This document shows positions 1 to 5,983 of a DNA stretch of 9,692 bases, piece by piece. Origin of the DNA: CAJQQK01 sp049116495 (GTDB lineage Bacteria > Pseudomonadota > Alphaproteobacteria > Rhizobiales > Hyphomicrobiaceae). Position numbers and translations under genes: made by a program. The notes under the pieces were generated by a model that ran no database searches, was not told the origin of the DNA, and saw only the letters and a program-made list of their open reading frames with translations. Within the stretch, counting starts at the first letter, position 1. Each line of letters begins with the position of its first letter. The stretch covers positions 1 to 9,692 of the forward strand of contig JAGDYV010000177.1 in assembly GCA_049116495.1 (NCBI GenBank), written 5' to 3'.

Positions 1-409
1 CTTCGAACTGACGCTCACGCTCAGCATCCCGGACTTTTTGAACGATAACTTGTTTGGCGTTTTGAGCGGCGACGCGACCAAAGTCCATAGGTGGCAACTC
101 TTCAGCAAGCTCTTCCCCGATGGTTGCATCGGGTTTGATTTTCTGGGCCTGCTTAAGTGTAACTTCGGTTGATTCGTTCTCGACTTCATCAACGACCGTC
201 AACACGCGGGTAAGGCGTGTGTCACCGTTCTTCGGGTCTATTGCACACCGAATGTCGTTTTCGGCTCCATACCGAGAACGAGCAGCCTTTTGGATCGCAT
301 CTTCCATGGCTCCGATCACGATATTTCGATCGATCGATTTTTCCCGCGCGACCGCATCTGCAATTTGCAGGAGCTCTAATCGGTTTGCGCTGACCCCAAC
401 CATTGCCAT
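1..409 (-). CDS. nusA: Transcription termination/antitermination factor NusA, N-terminal part (cut by window edge)
   Basis: NusA binds RNA polymerase and modulates pausing, intrinsic termination and antitermination. The reverse-strand translation shows the typical NusA N-terminal domain: a VSANRLELLQIADAVAREK start, then a DAIQKAARSRYG segment, a basic-acidic strand pair (DPKNGDTRLTRVLTVVDEV) and PPMDFGRVAAQNAKQVIVQKV leading into the domain's last helix. The S1 and KH RNA-binding domains lie beyond the left edge, so the gene is incomplete only because the window ends. Three in-frame ATGs lie at 415, 409 and 403. An AAGGA motif sits 3 nt before the first and 9 nt before the second, so I prefer 409. 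The gene lies 60-70 bp downstream of rimP with no terminator between them, as in the conserved rimP-nusA-infB operon. Identity is very secure; the exact start is not. Confidence 0.96.
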   Translation of the reverse strand, partial: MAMVGVSANRLELLQIADAVAREKSIDRNIVIGAMEDAIQKAARSRYGAENDIRCAIDPKNGDTRLTRVLTVVDEVENESTEVTLKQAQKIKPDATIGEELAEELPPMDFGRVAAQNAKQVIVQKVRDAERERQFE

Positions 410-477
410 GGTCATTCGTCCTTTTAGTTCGTTGCCCGACCAAGATCTCACAAAACGCTATGCATCTGTCTCTCAGC

Positions 478-1110
478 TCAAGCGCTTGCGGTACTGCCAT
501 TTTCTGGCGGTTCATTGTAGTTATCGACAGCGTCGCTATCCGTTCCGACAGTCCGTGTCGCGGACTTATTGCGACGCAAAGACTCGCGAACCAGTTCATC
601 GGTAAGAACCAGCCGCACCTCAAAAATCAAATCAACCGGTAGACCTATGACTTGGTTACCGATTTGGTCCAAATCAACCTCCAAACGCAACTCACGCTCC
701 GCATAGCCGTCAATCGTACCACGAAACCGCTTGCGACCATCCAGCATATCGCTCAATTCAACCTTGGCTTCGTAGCCTGCCCAGTCATCGAAATCGGATG
801 GCCTCACCAACGGCCGATCGATGCCTGGTGAAGATACTTCCAGATGATATTTTCCTGCGATCGGGTCATGGGCGTCCAATAAAGGCGACACTTGCCTTGA
901 GATTTCGACGCAGTCTTCTATTGCAAACGTGCCGTCTGCACGTTCGGCCATAATCTGCAAAGTCTGCTCTTCCCGCCCCATGATGCGAACACGAACCAAT
1001 CTATAGCCCATATCGTCTAGCGCTGGTTCGATCAGATCAGCAATTTGGCCGGCCGATCCGGTTTCGCGCAGAAACCGCTGATCGATTGGCAGTTCTGCAC
1101 TATCGGTCAT
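478..1110 (-). CDS. rimP: Ribosome maturation factor RimP
   Basis: RimP is a cytoplasmic factor that helps assemble the 30S ribosomal subunit. The 210-residue protein has the usual two-domain layout: an N-terminal alpha/beta domain with the GYRLVRVRIMGREEQTLQIMAE-type strand and DCVEISRQVSPLLDAHDPI helix, the family signature YHLEVSSPGIDRPL around residues 88-101, then a small C-terminal Sm-like domain (KRFRGTIDGYAERELRLEV). An acidic, Asn/Ser-rich tail of about 25 residues follows and looks disordered. Such tails are common in alphaproteobacterial RimP. The ATG at 1110 is preceded by GAGG at 9 nt. A small leader ORF ends one base upstream of it, and an intrinsic terminator lies in the leader, so both attenuation and translational coupling are possible. 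nusA follows downstream. Confidence 0.96.
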   Translation of the reverse strand: MTDSAELPIDQRFLRETGSAGQIADLIEPALDDMGYRLVRVRIMGREEQTLQIMAERADGTFAIEDCVEISRQVSPLLDAHDPIAGKYHLEVSSPGIDRPLVRPSDFDDWAGYEAKVELSDMLDGRKRFRGTIDGYAERELRLEVDLDQIGNQVIGLPVDLIFEVRLVLTDELVRESLRRNKSATRTVGTDSDAVDNYNEPPENGSTASA

Positions 1111-1111
1111 A

Positions 1112-1195
1112 TTACGCTGCCTCGCCGATCAATGTGGTGGCAAACAGAAAAAAGAGCGGACCCTCGCGGGCCCACCCAAAAGTTGAGATGATCAT
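1112..1195 (-). CDS. Putative 27-codon leader ORF upstream of rimP
   Basis: An ATG at 1195, preceded by GGTGA with 8 nt spacing, opens a frame of 27 codons that ends in TAA at 1112-1114. A single base separates that stop from the rimP ATG at 1110. The predicted peptide begins MIISTFGWAREGP, continues with an LFFLF hydrophobic stretch and ends in GEAA. Its codons run straight through the terminator hairpin (1156-1175) and its U-tract (the two Phe codons). A translating ribosome would therefore melt the terminator and could hand over to the rimP start. I do not recognise the peptide. An open frame this short is not significant alone, and the frame is open further upstream to 1255 without a better start. 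The SD, the ATG and the tight junction with rimP are the supporting facts. Confidence 0.4.
   Translation of the reverse strand: MIISTFGWAREGPLFFLFATTLIGEAA
1141..1175 (-). terminator. Intrinsic terminator / attenuator in the rimP leader
   Basis: Read on the minus strand, 1175 to 1156 forms GUGGGCCC-GCGA-GGGUCCGC, an 8-bp stem with two G-U pairs closed by a GNRA-type tetraloop. It is followed at once by UCUUUUUU. This is a textbook Rho-independent terminator. It is about 117 nt after the trmB stop but only about 36 nt before the rimP start, so it may both end trmB transcripts and act as an attenuator for rimP-nusA. Terminator-type leaders before rimP have been predicted in other proteobacteria, and NusA is known to stimulate such terminators, which would give autoregulation (inference). 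Confidence 0.82.
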
Positions 1196-1231
1196 GAGCA
1201 CCGTCACCCTATGAGAGCGACGTTGCGATTG

Positions 1232-1260
1232 CAAGAGGGACGGCCCAAAAAATTGTCAAG
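1232..1260 (-). promoter_or_regulatory. Possible sigma-70 type promoter for rimP-nusA
   Basis: On the minus strand CTTGACA (1260-1254) matches the alphaproteobacterial -35 box exactly. At 17 bp spacing the -10 position is CTCTTG, which is a poor match. The site lies between the trmB stop and the rimP terminator, where a promoter feeding an attenuated leader would be expected. The call rests on the -35 box and position only. Confidence 0.3.
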
Positions 1261-1291
1261 GATGTGGCGAATTGATTGAGCACTGAACCGA

Positions 1292-1990
1292 TTATTCATC
1301 CAGGCCCTGACGTACAAAGGTTAGAAAATACCGCTTGCGCCCTTCGCGGAGCGCCTTCTGCTCGTAGCGCGTCTCCGGCCAGTCCGGCGGTCGTTTTCGC
1401 CAATGATCCGCTTCTCGCGCAAGCCAACGAAAGGACCGCTCTTTGCGGACAGCCACCAGCATCCCTCGGGCATAGTCTGGTATATCTGTTGCCAATCGCA
1501 ATTCGCCTTTGGGACGCATAATTCGTCCAAGTTGACCGATGAAATTTGGATCAATCAAACGTCTTTTGACATGCCGCTTTTTGGGCCAAGGATCAGGAAA
1601 CAAGACAAATGTACGGGAAATGGACTCCACCGGGATCCAGTCAATAACATCACGAACATCATCCGCATGGATGCGAATATTAACCAATCCTTGCGTTACC
1701 GCGCCATCAATAGCCTTCACTACGCCATCTATGAACGGCTCACATGCCAGGAAGCCGACATTCGTATTTTGCTGCGCTTGCCACAAAAGGTGCTCGCCGC
1801 CTCCAAATCCGATTTCCAACCAGATCTCGCGAGCCTCTTGGAACAGATCGGTTAATGGCTCTGGCGGTGGGGTCGACAAGTCAAGTGCGTATTGACGCAG
1901 ACCGTCGTTGAGTAAGCTGGTTTGGCGTGGTGACAACTTGCGCGCGCGGCGGCGTCCGAAAGAGCGAAGTGGCGCGTGCTTATCTTGCAT
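1292..1990 (-). CDS. trmB: tRNA (guanine-N7-)-methyltransferase TrmB
   Basis: TrmB transfers a methyl group from SAM to N7 of G46 in the variable loop of tRNAs. From the start chosen here the protein has 232 residues, the normal size. It opens with the SFGRRRARKLSPRQ segment typical of the family. The SAM-binding motif EIGFGGGEH is at about residues 59-67, DDVRDVIDW at about 110, the FPDPWPKKRHVKRR substrate-binding motif at about 131-144, TDIPDYA at about 168, and the C-terminal ETRYEQKALREGRKRY signature from about 206. The frame is open up to 2056 with in-frame ATGs at 2056, 2014, 1999 and 1990. Only 1990 has a well-placed SD (GGAG, 9 nt upstream), and the extra upstream residues look non-native, so 1990 is preferred. 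metK lies just upstream and makes the methyl donor this enzyme uses. No terminator of canonical form separates them, so co-transcription is likely. Confidence 0.94.
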   Translation of the reverse strand: MQDKHAPLRSFGRRRARKLSPRQTSLLNDGLRQYALDLSTPPPEPLTDLFQEAREIWLEIGFGGGEHLLWQAQQNTNVGFLACEPFIDGVVKAIDGAVTQGLVNIRIHADDVRDVIDWIPVESISRTFVLFPDPWPKKRHVKRRLIDPNFIGQLGRIMRPKGELRLATDIPDYARGMLVAVRKERSFRWLAREADHWRKRPPDWPETRYEQKALREGRKRYFLTFVRQGLDE

Positions 1991-2098
1991 GCCCCACATC
2001 TCCGAATCCGTCATGCACAAAAATTTCCAAGTTGTGCGCCAAAGCACACAGCACAAACTATCACACCGTTACCAAGTTCAGACTCAAAGCGGCCACGG

Positions 2099-3295
2099 CT
2101 AGAGCGCCTTTTTTATTGCGTCGACGAGGTCAGTGCGCTCCCAAGAGAACCCACCATCGTCATCAGGAGTACGGCCAAAATGCCCGTAGGCAGAAGTACG
2201 GGCGTAAATCGGCTTATTGAGATCTAAATGGGACCGGATACCGCGCGGCGTCAAATCCATGATATCGCCAAGAACCTTCTCAAGCGCCGCCTCATCGACC
2301 TTTCCGGTGTCATAGAAATTCACGTTTATCGAAAGCGGTCGCGCAACTCCGATGGCGTAGGCAAGCTGAATACAACAACGATCACACAAATCCGCTGCAA
2401 CAACATTCTTTGCGAGATAACGAGCCACATATGCAGCGGAACGGTCGACTTTGGTCGGATCTTTGCCGGAAAACGCGCCGCCACCATGTGGTGCAGCTCC
2501 ACCGTAAGTGTCGACAATGATCTTTCGGCCAGTCAATCCTGTGTCACCATCTGGCCCGCCAACAACGAATTTTCCAGTTGGATTAACATGCCAAACCGTT
2601 TCGTCCGAAATCCAATCGGCCGGCACACTCTGTCTGATGTACGGCTCCACGATGTCTCGAACGCCAATCGAGCTCAAATCAGGATCAAGGTGCTGTGTCG
2701 ATAGCACGATTTCAGTAATCGCGACCGGTTTGCCATTTTCATAGCGCATCGTCAGCTGGCTCTTCGAGTCCGGTCCCAACGTACCGGCCTTGCCTTCGCT
2801 CGACTTACGTGCCTTTGCGAGCACTTCAAGGATCTTATGGCTGTAGTAAATTGGTGCCGGCATGAGCTCAGGCGTTTCACGACAGGCGTAACCAAACATT
2901 ATGCCCTGGTCGCCTGCGCCCTCATCCTTGTTCCCAGAAGCGTCTACACCCTGAGCAATATCGGCAGACTGACCGTGGAGCAAAACGTCTATATCGGCAC
3001 TTTCCCAGTGAAAGCCATCTTGCTCATAACCGATGTCTTTGATTGCCATCCGCGCCAAATGCGCAATCCAGTCGCTGGTAATAGTATCAGGACCACGGGT
3101 CTCACCGGCAATCACAACCGTATTCGTCGTTGTCAATGTCTCGGCAGCTACGCGGATGCTCCAAGGATCTACGCCAGCCCGGATTCCTTCGGAGAAGTAA
3201 AGGTCTACGATCTCATCCGATATGCGATCGCTCACCTTGTCCGGATGTCCTTCAGAAACCGATTCGCTCGTAAAAAGGAAAGTACGTTCAGCCAC
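2099..3295 (-). CDS. metK: S-adenosylmethionine synthetase (methionine adenosyltransferase) MetK
   Basis: MetK makes SAM from methionine and ATP, with release of phosphate and diphosphate, as a cytoplasmic Mg/K-dependent tetramer. The 398-residue protein is full length, of the long alphaproteobacterial kind, and has all expected motifs: GHPDK at 16-20 (ATP/Mg site), the loop GAGDQGIMFGYA at 126-137, DTGLTGRKI at 251-259 and the glycine-rich phosphate loop GGGAFSGKDPTKVDRS at 271-286. No key residue is missing. Translation starts at GTG (3295). An in-frame TAG at 3311 blocks extension and there is no in-frame ATG nearby, while GGGGA lies 5 nt upstream. An out-of-frame ATG at 3300 overlaps the start. 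The 252-bp leader to the preceding regulator gene contains several stable hairpins and may regulate expression. trmB follows downstream. Confidence 0.97.
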   Translation of the reverse strand: MAERTFLFTSESVSEGHPDKVSDRISDEIVDLYFSEGIRAGVDPWSIRVAAETLTTTNTVVIAGETRGPDTITSDWIAHLARMAIKDIGYEQDGFHWESADIDVLLHGQSADIAQGVDASGNKDEGAGDQGIMFGYACRETPELMPAPIYYSHKILEVLAKARKSSEGKAGTLGPDSKSQLTMRYENGKPVAITEIVLSTQHLDPDLSSIGVRDIVEPYIRQSVPADWISDETVWHVNPTGKFVVGGPDGDTGLTGRKIIVDTYGGAAPHGGGAFSGKDPTKVDRSAAYVARYLAKNVVAADLCDRCCIQLAYAIGVARPLSINVNFYDTGKVDEAALEKVLGDIMDLTPRGIRSHLDLNKPIYARTSAYGHFGRTPDDDGGFSWERTDLVDAIKKAL

Positions 3296-3326
3296 TTCAT
3301 TCCCCGTATTCTATTTCGAAAACAAT

Positions 3327-3360
3327 GGCACTCTGAAGGTGCCGCGTTTGCCGGCGGCAC
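3327..3360 (-). promoter_or_regulatory. Mutually exclusive hairpins in the metK leader
   Basis: On the minus strand GTGCCGC (3360-3354) can pair with GCGGCAC (3345-3339), giving a perfect 7-bp stem with an 8-nt loop. The same GGCAC (3343-3339) can instead pair with GTGCC (3331-3327), a 5-bp stem with a 7-nt loop followed by AUUGUUUU. The two pairings exclude each other, which is the layout of an attenuator or RNA switch 25-65 nt before the metK start. I could not match it by eye to a known SAM riboswitch class. Support is from base pairing only. Confidence 0.35.
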
Positions 3361-3429
3361 TCAAAAAACCATGCGGCCTGATAGTCTCGCCGTGATCTGA
3401 TCCAAACGGACCTTCGTGTCTACAACTGT

Positions 3430-3448
3430 CGCCGCTGCTAGCGCGGCG
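3430..3448 (-). repeat. Hairpin-forming inverted repeat in metK leader
   Basis: CGCCGC (3448-3443) and GCGGCG (3435-3430) form a perfect 6-bp stem around the 7-nt loop GCTAGCA on the minus strand. No U-tract follows, so it is not a terminator. It is the first of several GC-rich stems in the leader and shares the GCCGC/GCGGC elements of the later hairpin at 3339-3360, so cross-pairing between them is possible. Confidence 0.45.
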
Positions 3449-3464
3449 CCAATTTACGCTGGCT

Positions 3465-3493
3465 TGTTGCAGCTTTTTTACTGCCGGGTCAAG
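3465..3493 (-). promoter_or_regulatory. Possible metK promoter
   Basis: CTTGAC (3493-3488, minus strand) is an exact alphaproteobacterial -35 box. At 17 bp spacing the -10 position reads GCAACA, a weak match. If used, transcription would begin near 3458 and give a leader of about 160 nt holding all the GC-rich hairpins. Support is one good box plus position. Confidence 0.3.
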
Positions 3494-3524
3494 CTATGGC
3501 TCAGCCGGCGCGACGACGGGCGAC

Positions 3525-3540
3525 AGGAATTATCATTCCT
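3525..3540 (-). repeat. Perfect inverted repeat just after the XRE regulator gene
   Basis: AGGAAT-GATA-ATTCCT on the minus strand is a perfect 6-bp inverted repeat with a 4-nt spacer, 7 nt beyond the stop codon of the regulator. It has no U-tract, so it is not a standard terminator. It could be a 3'-end stabilising hairpin or a protein-binding operator upstream of the metK promoter; the sequence cannot decide. Confidence 0.4.
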
Positions 3541-3547
3541 TAGTCGC

Positions 3548-3991
3548 TCAGTTGTTGATGTCAGCTAGAGAGCGGACGAGGTCCAAAATAGCCCGTCTTG
3601 CCTTTGGGTCTTCAATGCGCAGAAAAGCTCGGTTCAATTCGATACCTTCACGCGAATTTAGGAACTCGACGAGATAGTCATCATTCGCAGTTACACCAAC
3701 ACTTTTCGGATCAGCAGCCGAGCCTTCGTCCGCTCCTGTCAGCTCCTCGAAAAAATATTGGACGGTGACGCCTAAAATGCGCGCGAGTTCAAAGAGCCGG
3801 CTGGCGCCAATGCGGTTTGCACCCTTCTCGTATTTTTGGACTTGCTGAAACGTCAGCCCGAGGCATTCACCAAGCTTTTCCTGGCTCATTCCCATGAGCA
3901 TACGTCGAAGACGAACCCTACCGCCAACATGAACATCGATCGGATTGGATTTGCGGGGGTTCACCGCATCCGAGCTTCTGGTCTGCACCAT
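3548..3991 (-). CDS. XRE/Cro-CI family helix-turn-helix regulator, PhrR/PraR type
   Basis: This is a 147-residue cytoplasmic DNA-binding protein. An NPIDVHVGGRVRLRR lead-in (residues 16-30) is followed by a lambda-repressor-like HTH with MSQEKLGECLGLTFQQVQKYEKG at about 35-57 (helices 2-3) and a GASRLFELARILGVTVQYFFEEL continuation. An acidic linker comes next, and a helical C-terminal part (FLRIEDPKARRAILDLVRSLA) that may mediate dimerisation. The fold and N-terminal motif are those of a regulator widespread in alphaproteobacteria. Its place between lnt and metK matches phrR, described next to actA (lnt) in Sinorhizobium as acid-inducible, and the related praR of Azorhizobium/Rhizobium, linked to biofilm and R-body gene control. 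Target genes here are unknown. The ATG at 3991 has AGG 5 nt upstream. Inverted repeats 30-80 nt upstream of the start suggest autoregulation (inference). Confidence 0.92.
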   Translation of the reverse strand: MVQTRSSDAVNPRKSNPIDVHVGGRVRLRRMLMGMSQEKLGECLGLTFQQVQKYEKGANRIGASRLFELARILGVTVQYFFEELTGADEGSAADPKSVGVTANDDYLVEFLNSREGIELNRAFLRIEDPKARRAILDLVRSLADINN

Positions 3992-4020
3992 CGTAACCTG
4001 AACTCTCTTCGCTCAACCGC

Positions 4021-4073
4021 CACGTTCGTTGCGACGTGCCCGCACTGTCATGACGCCGGTCCACACCATGACA
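4021..4073 (-). promoter_or_regulatory. Candidate operator: two inverted repeats upstream of the XRE regulator
   Basis: A perfect 7-bp inverted repeat, TGTCATG-N14-CATGACA (4046-4073), has half-site centres 21 bp apart, about two helical turns, the geometry expected for a dimeric HTH protein. Closer to the gene, CACGT-N8-ACGTG (4021-4038) is a second, shorter repeat. Both lie within 30-82 bp of the regulator's start codon. Binding by the encoded protein is inferred, not shown. Confidence 0.35.
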
Positions 4074-4138
4074 CAGCCCGCGCCCTCGCGATGCACTCAG
4101 TATTACAGTTCACTACTACTTGGCGACACCGACAAAGC

Positions 4139-4173
4139 AAAAAATTATCGCTCATCGACTGCCCGATCTGAGC
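4139..4173 (-). terminator. Probable intrinsic terminator after lnt
   Basis: On the minus strand GCTC-AG-ATCG / CGAT-GAGC (4173-4150) makes an 8-bp stem with a 2-nt bulge and a 6-nt loop. GATAA and a run of six T (4144-4139) follow. It lies about 100 nt past the lnt stop and about 150 nt before the regulator gene, so it would separate the phoH-ybeY-corC-lnt operon from the next unit. The bulge and the 5-nt gap before the T-run make it weaker than the rimP terminator. Confidence 0.45.
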
Positions 4174-4273
4174 CAATCGTGATTCTACAGATCCGCAACT
4201 GCGCTGTGTTTGGACGCGTCGTCAAGTCGGGAGCCACCAACACTGATAAAGACCTTCGACTTATATAACGGCA

Positions 4274-5980
4274 TTAAGTTGACTTCACGTCCAGTCTACT
4301 CGCTCCAAAAAAAATGCTTGTTGCCAAATAGGCAAGTATCAAACAGACAGCTGACAGTTCGACAATCGGACCGTGTCGTGCATAAATTGGGGTTCGAACT
4401 GCATTCGGCATTTCGCTGTCAATGACGCCTGTTTCGTTGAGAGGCAAACTCGACAGAATGCGACCTATCGGGTCAACAATTGCGGAGACGCCGGTGTTTG
4501 CACTGCGCAGCATAGGGACACCTTGTTCAACGGCGCGCAAACGCGTCTGGTGGAGATGTTGATAGGGGCCAGTGGTATTGCCGAACCATGCATCGTTTGT
4601 CAGATTGATCATAAGACCCGGTCGATCGCCCACTTGTGCAATCTCATTCGGAAAGCTGGCCTCATAGCAGATGAGCATTTCGACAGGCGGCAAACCGGCA
4701 ATTCTCATTAATTTGCGCGGCGCACTGCCGAGTGCGAGACCGCCGGCCGTTCTTGTTAGATTTTCGAATCCTAGGGCACTCAACAGACCCTGAGCGGGCA
4801 AATATTCTCCAAACGGTACCAGGTGAATTTTGTCGTAGAATGATTTTGCTTTTCCATCCCCACCGAACGTCATTGCTGAATTGAATACCCGATAAGCGCC
4901 GACGCTCCGGTTTGGGATGCTTGGCGGAACATCGATACGGAAGGTGCCGGCGATCACACGGACGTCATCTGGCAGAGCATCGTCCAATGCCGACAATGCT
5001 TCGCGATTGCGCCGTGCGAAGAACGGGATGGCAGCTTCTGGCCAGACGATATGGGTTGGTCGGTCATCTGGTGCAATCGAGGAATCTGGCTCGAATCCCC
5101 GCGCAGACATCTCCAAGTGCCGCAAAAAGATCTCGCCGCGCTTGGACTGATCAAACTTCACTCTTTGGCTGAAAGACGGCTGCACAAGGCGCAGTCGAAC
5201 ACTTGGCTGAAACGTTGTTGGATGGCTGTCCAACTGCCACATCCCGTAAAGGGTCGCCAATCCTAGCGGCGCGATCGACACTGCCACAATAGTTGACCAA
5301 GATCGCTCCCGTCGCGCCGCCAACACGACCAACGGAGTCGCAAGTGCTATGACTGTGATTGCAGTCAGGACGTAAATGCCAAAAATTCCGGCCCATTGCA
5401 TGAGCGGCAACGGCATCGTCAATGCATAGCCCAGAATGTTCCAAGGGAACCCTGTCAGAATATGGCCTCGTAGCCATTCGGCGACCATTATTATCAATGC
5501 GAGAGCAAAGATTCGCGGCAAGATATCTGTCAAAAGGGGACGTGTGAACGCGTATGCCACTGCCCCGACGCTGAAAAATATTGCCAGGCTAGCCGTCAGC
5601 CCAGTTATGGCAAATGGCATCAGGGCGGCAAAGCGCTCGGCCTGCACCAGAAATGCGAAACCGATCCAATGAAGCCCTGCCAGGTGATAGCCGAAACCAA
5701 ACGCCCAGCCCCGCCAGGCGGCCGACCGCCAAGAACCCCAAGGTTGATCAGCGGTGATGTCGTCAAGGGCCCAAAAAAGCGCCGGTAAGGTGAAACATAA
5801 CACTGGCCAAAAGTGAAACGGCGCCATGGCGAGCGTCGACAATGCACCGGCACTGAATAGGGTCAGGAACGGACGACGCTGGATAAGCCGCCCCAATCTG
5901 ACATGCCAAGTAGTCGCAAAATCAAATGCTCGTGCGCTTAGTCCGCCGTACGAGCGCGTGGCCAAGTCTTTGGTCGACAT
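4274..5980 (-). CDS. lnt: Apolipoprotein N-acyltransferase Lnt
   Basis: Lnt is an inner-membrane enzyme that transfers an acyl chain from phospholipid to the N-terminal cysteine of apolipoproteins, the last step in lipoprotein maturation. The 568-residue protein starts with several hydrophobic segments (about residues 38-72, 92-112, 120-147, 155-170, 195-221, 230-248). A periplasmic nitrilase-like domain follows, and a final membrane segment lies at about 540-558. The catalytic triad is present: Glu315 in WPEAAIP, Lys384 in YDKIHLVPFGEYLP and Cys438 in ICYEASFPN, plus the conserved NDAWFGNTTGPYQH at 462-475. Nothing essential is missing. It is somewhat longer than the E. coli enzyme because of an N-terminal extension of about 35 residues. 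The ATG lies 3 bp after the corC stop, pointing to translational coupling. The rhizobial orthologue is also known as actA, needed for acid tolerance. Confidence 0.97.
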   Translation of the reverse strand: MSTKDLATRSYGGLSARAFDFATTWHVRLGRLIQRRPFLTLFSAGALSTLAMAPFHFWPVLCFTLPALFWALDDITADQPWGSWRSAAWRGWAFGFGYHLAGLHWIGFAFLVQAERFAALMPFAITGLTASLAIFFSVGAVAYAFTRPLLTDILPRIFALALIIMVAEWLRGHILTGFPWNILGYALTMPLPLMQWAGIFGIYVLTAITVIALATPLVVLAARRERSWSTIVAVSIAPLGLATLYGMWQLDSHPTTFQPSVRLRLVQPSFSQRVKFDQSKRGEIFLRHLEMSARGFEPDSSIAPDDRPTHIVWPEAAIPFFARRNREALSALDDALPDDVRVIAGTFRIDVPPSIPNRSVGAYRVFNSAMTFGGDGKAKSFYDKIHLVPFGEYLPAQGLLSALGFENLTRTAGGLALGSAPRKLMRIAGLPPVEMLICYEASFPNEIAQVGDRPGLMINLTNDAWFGNTTGPYQHLHQTRLRAVEQGVPMLRSANTGVSAIVDPIGRILSSLPLNETGVIDSEMPNAVRTPIYARHGPIVELSAVCLILAYLATSIFFGASRLDVKST

Positions 5981-5983
5981 TGG

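Noticed and set aside
2033..2050. Hairpin TGTGTGC-TTTG-GCGCACA between metK and trmB as a terminator
   Set aside because: The stem forms (7 bp with one G-U pair), but the T-run is about 9 nt further on, and an alternative TTGTGC/GCACAA pairing exists. It does not have the form of an intrinsic terminator, and trmB seems to be read with metK.
3501..3536. 11-codon ORF (MIIPVARRRAG) after the XRE regulator as a metK leader peptide
   Set aside because: The only SD-like sequence touches the ATG, the ORF lies upstream of the probable metK promoter, and its first bases are part of an inverted repeat.
3296..3547. Known SAM riboswitch (SAM-II or SAM/SAH) before metK
   Set aside because: I could not find the conserved core of either class by eye. 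Only unassigned stems are claimed; a covariance-model search would decide.
4203..4226. CTTGAC at 4226-4221 on the minus strand as a promoter for the regulator
   Set aside because: The -10 position (CGCAGT) does not match, and a probable terminator lies just downstream.
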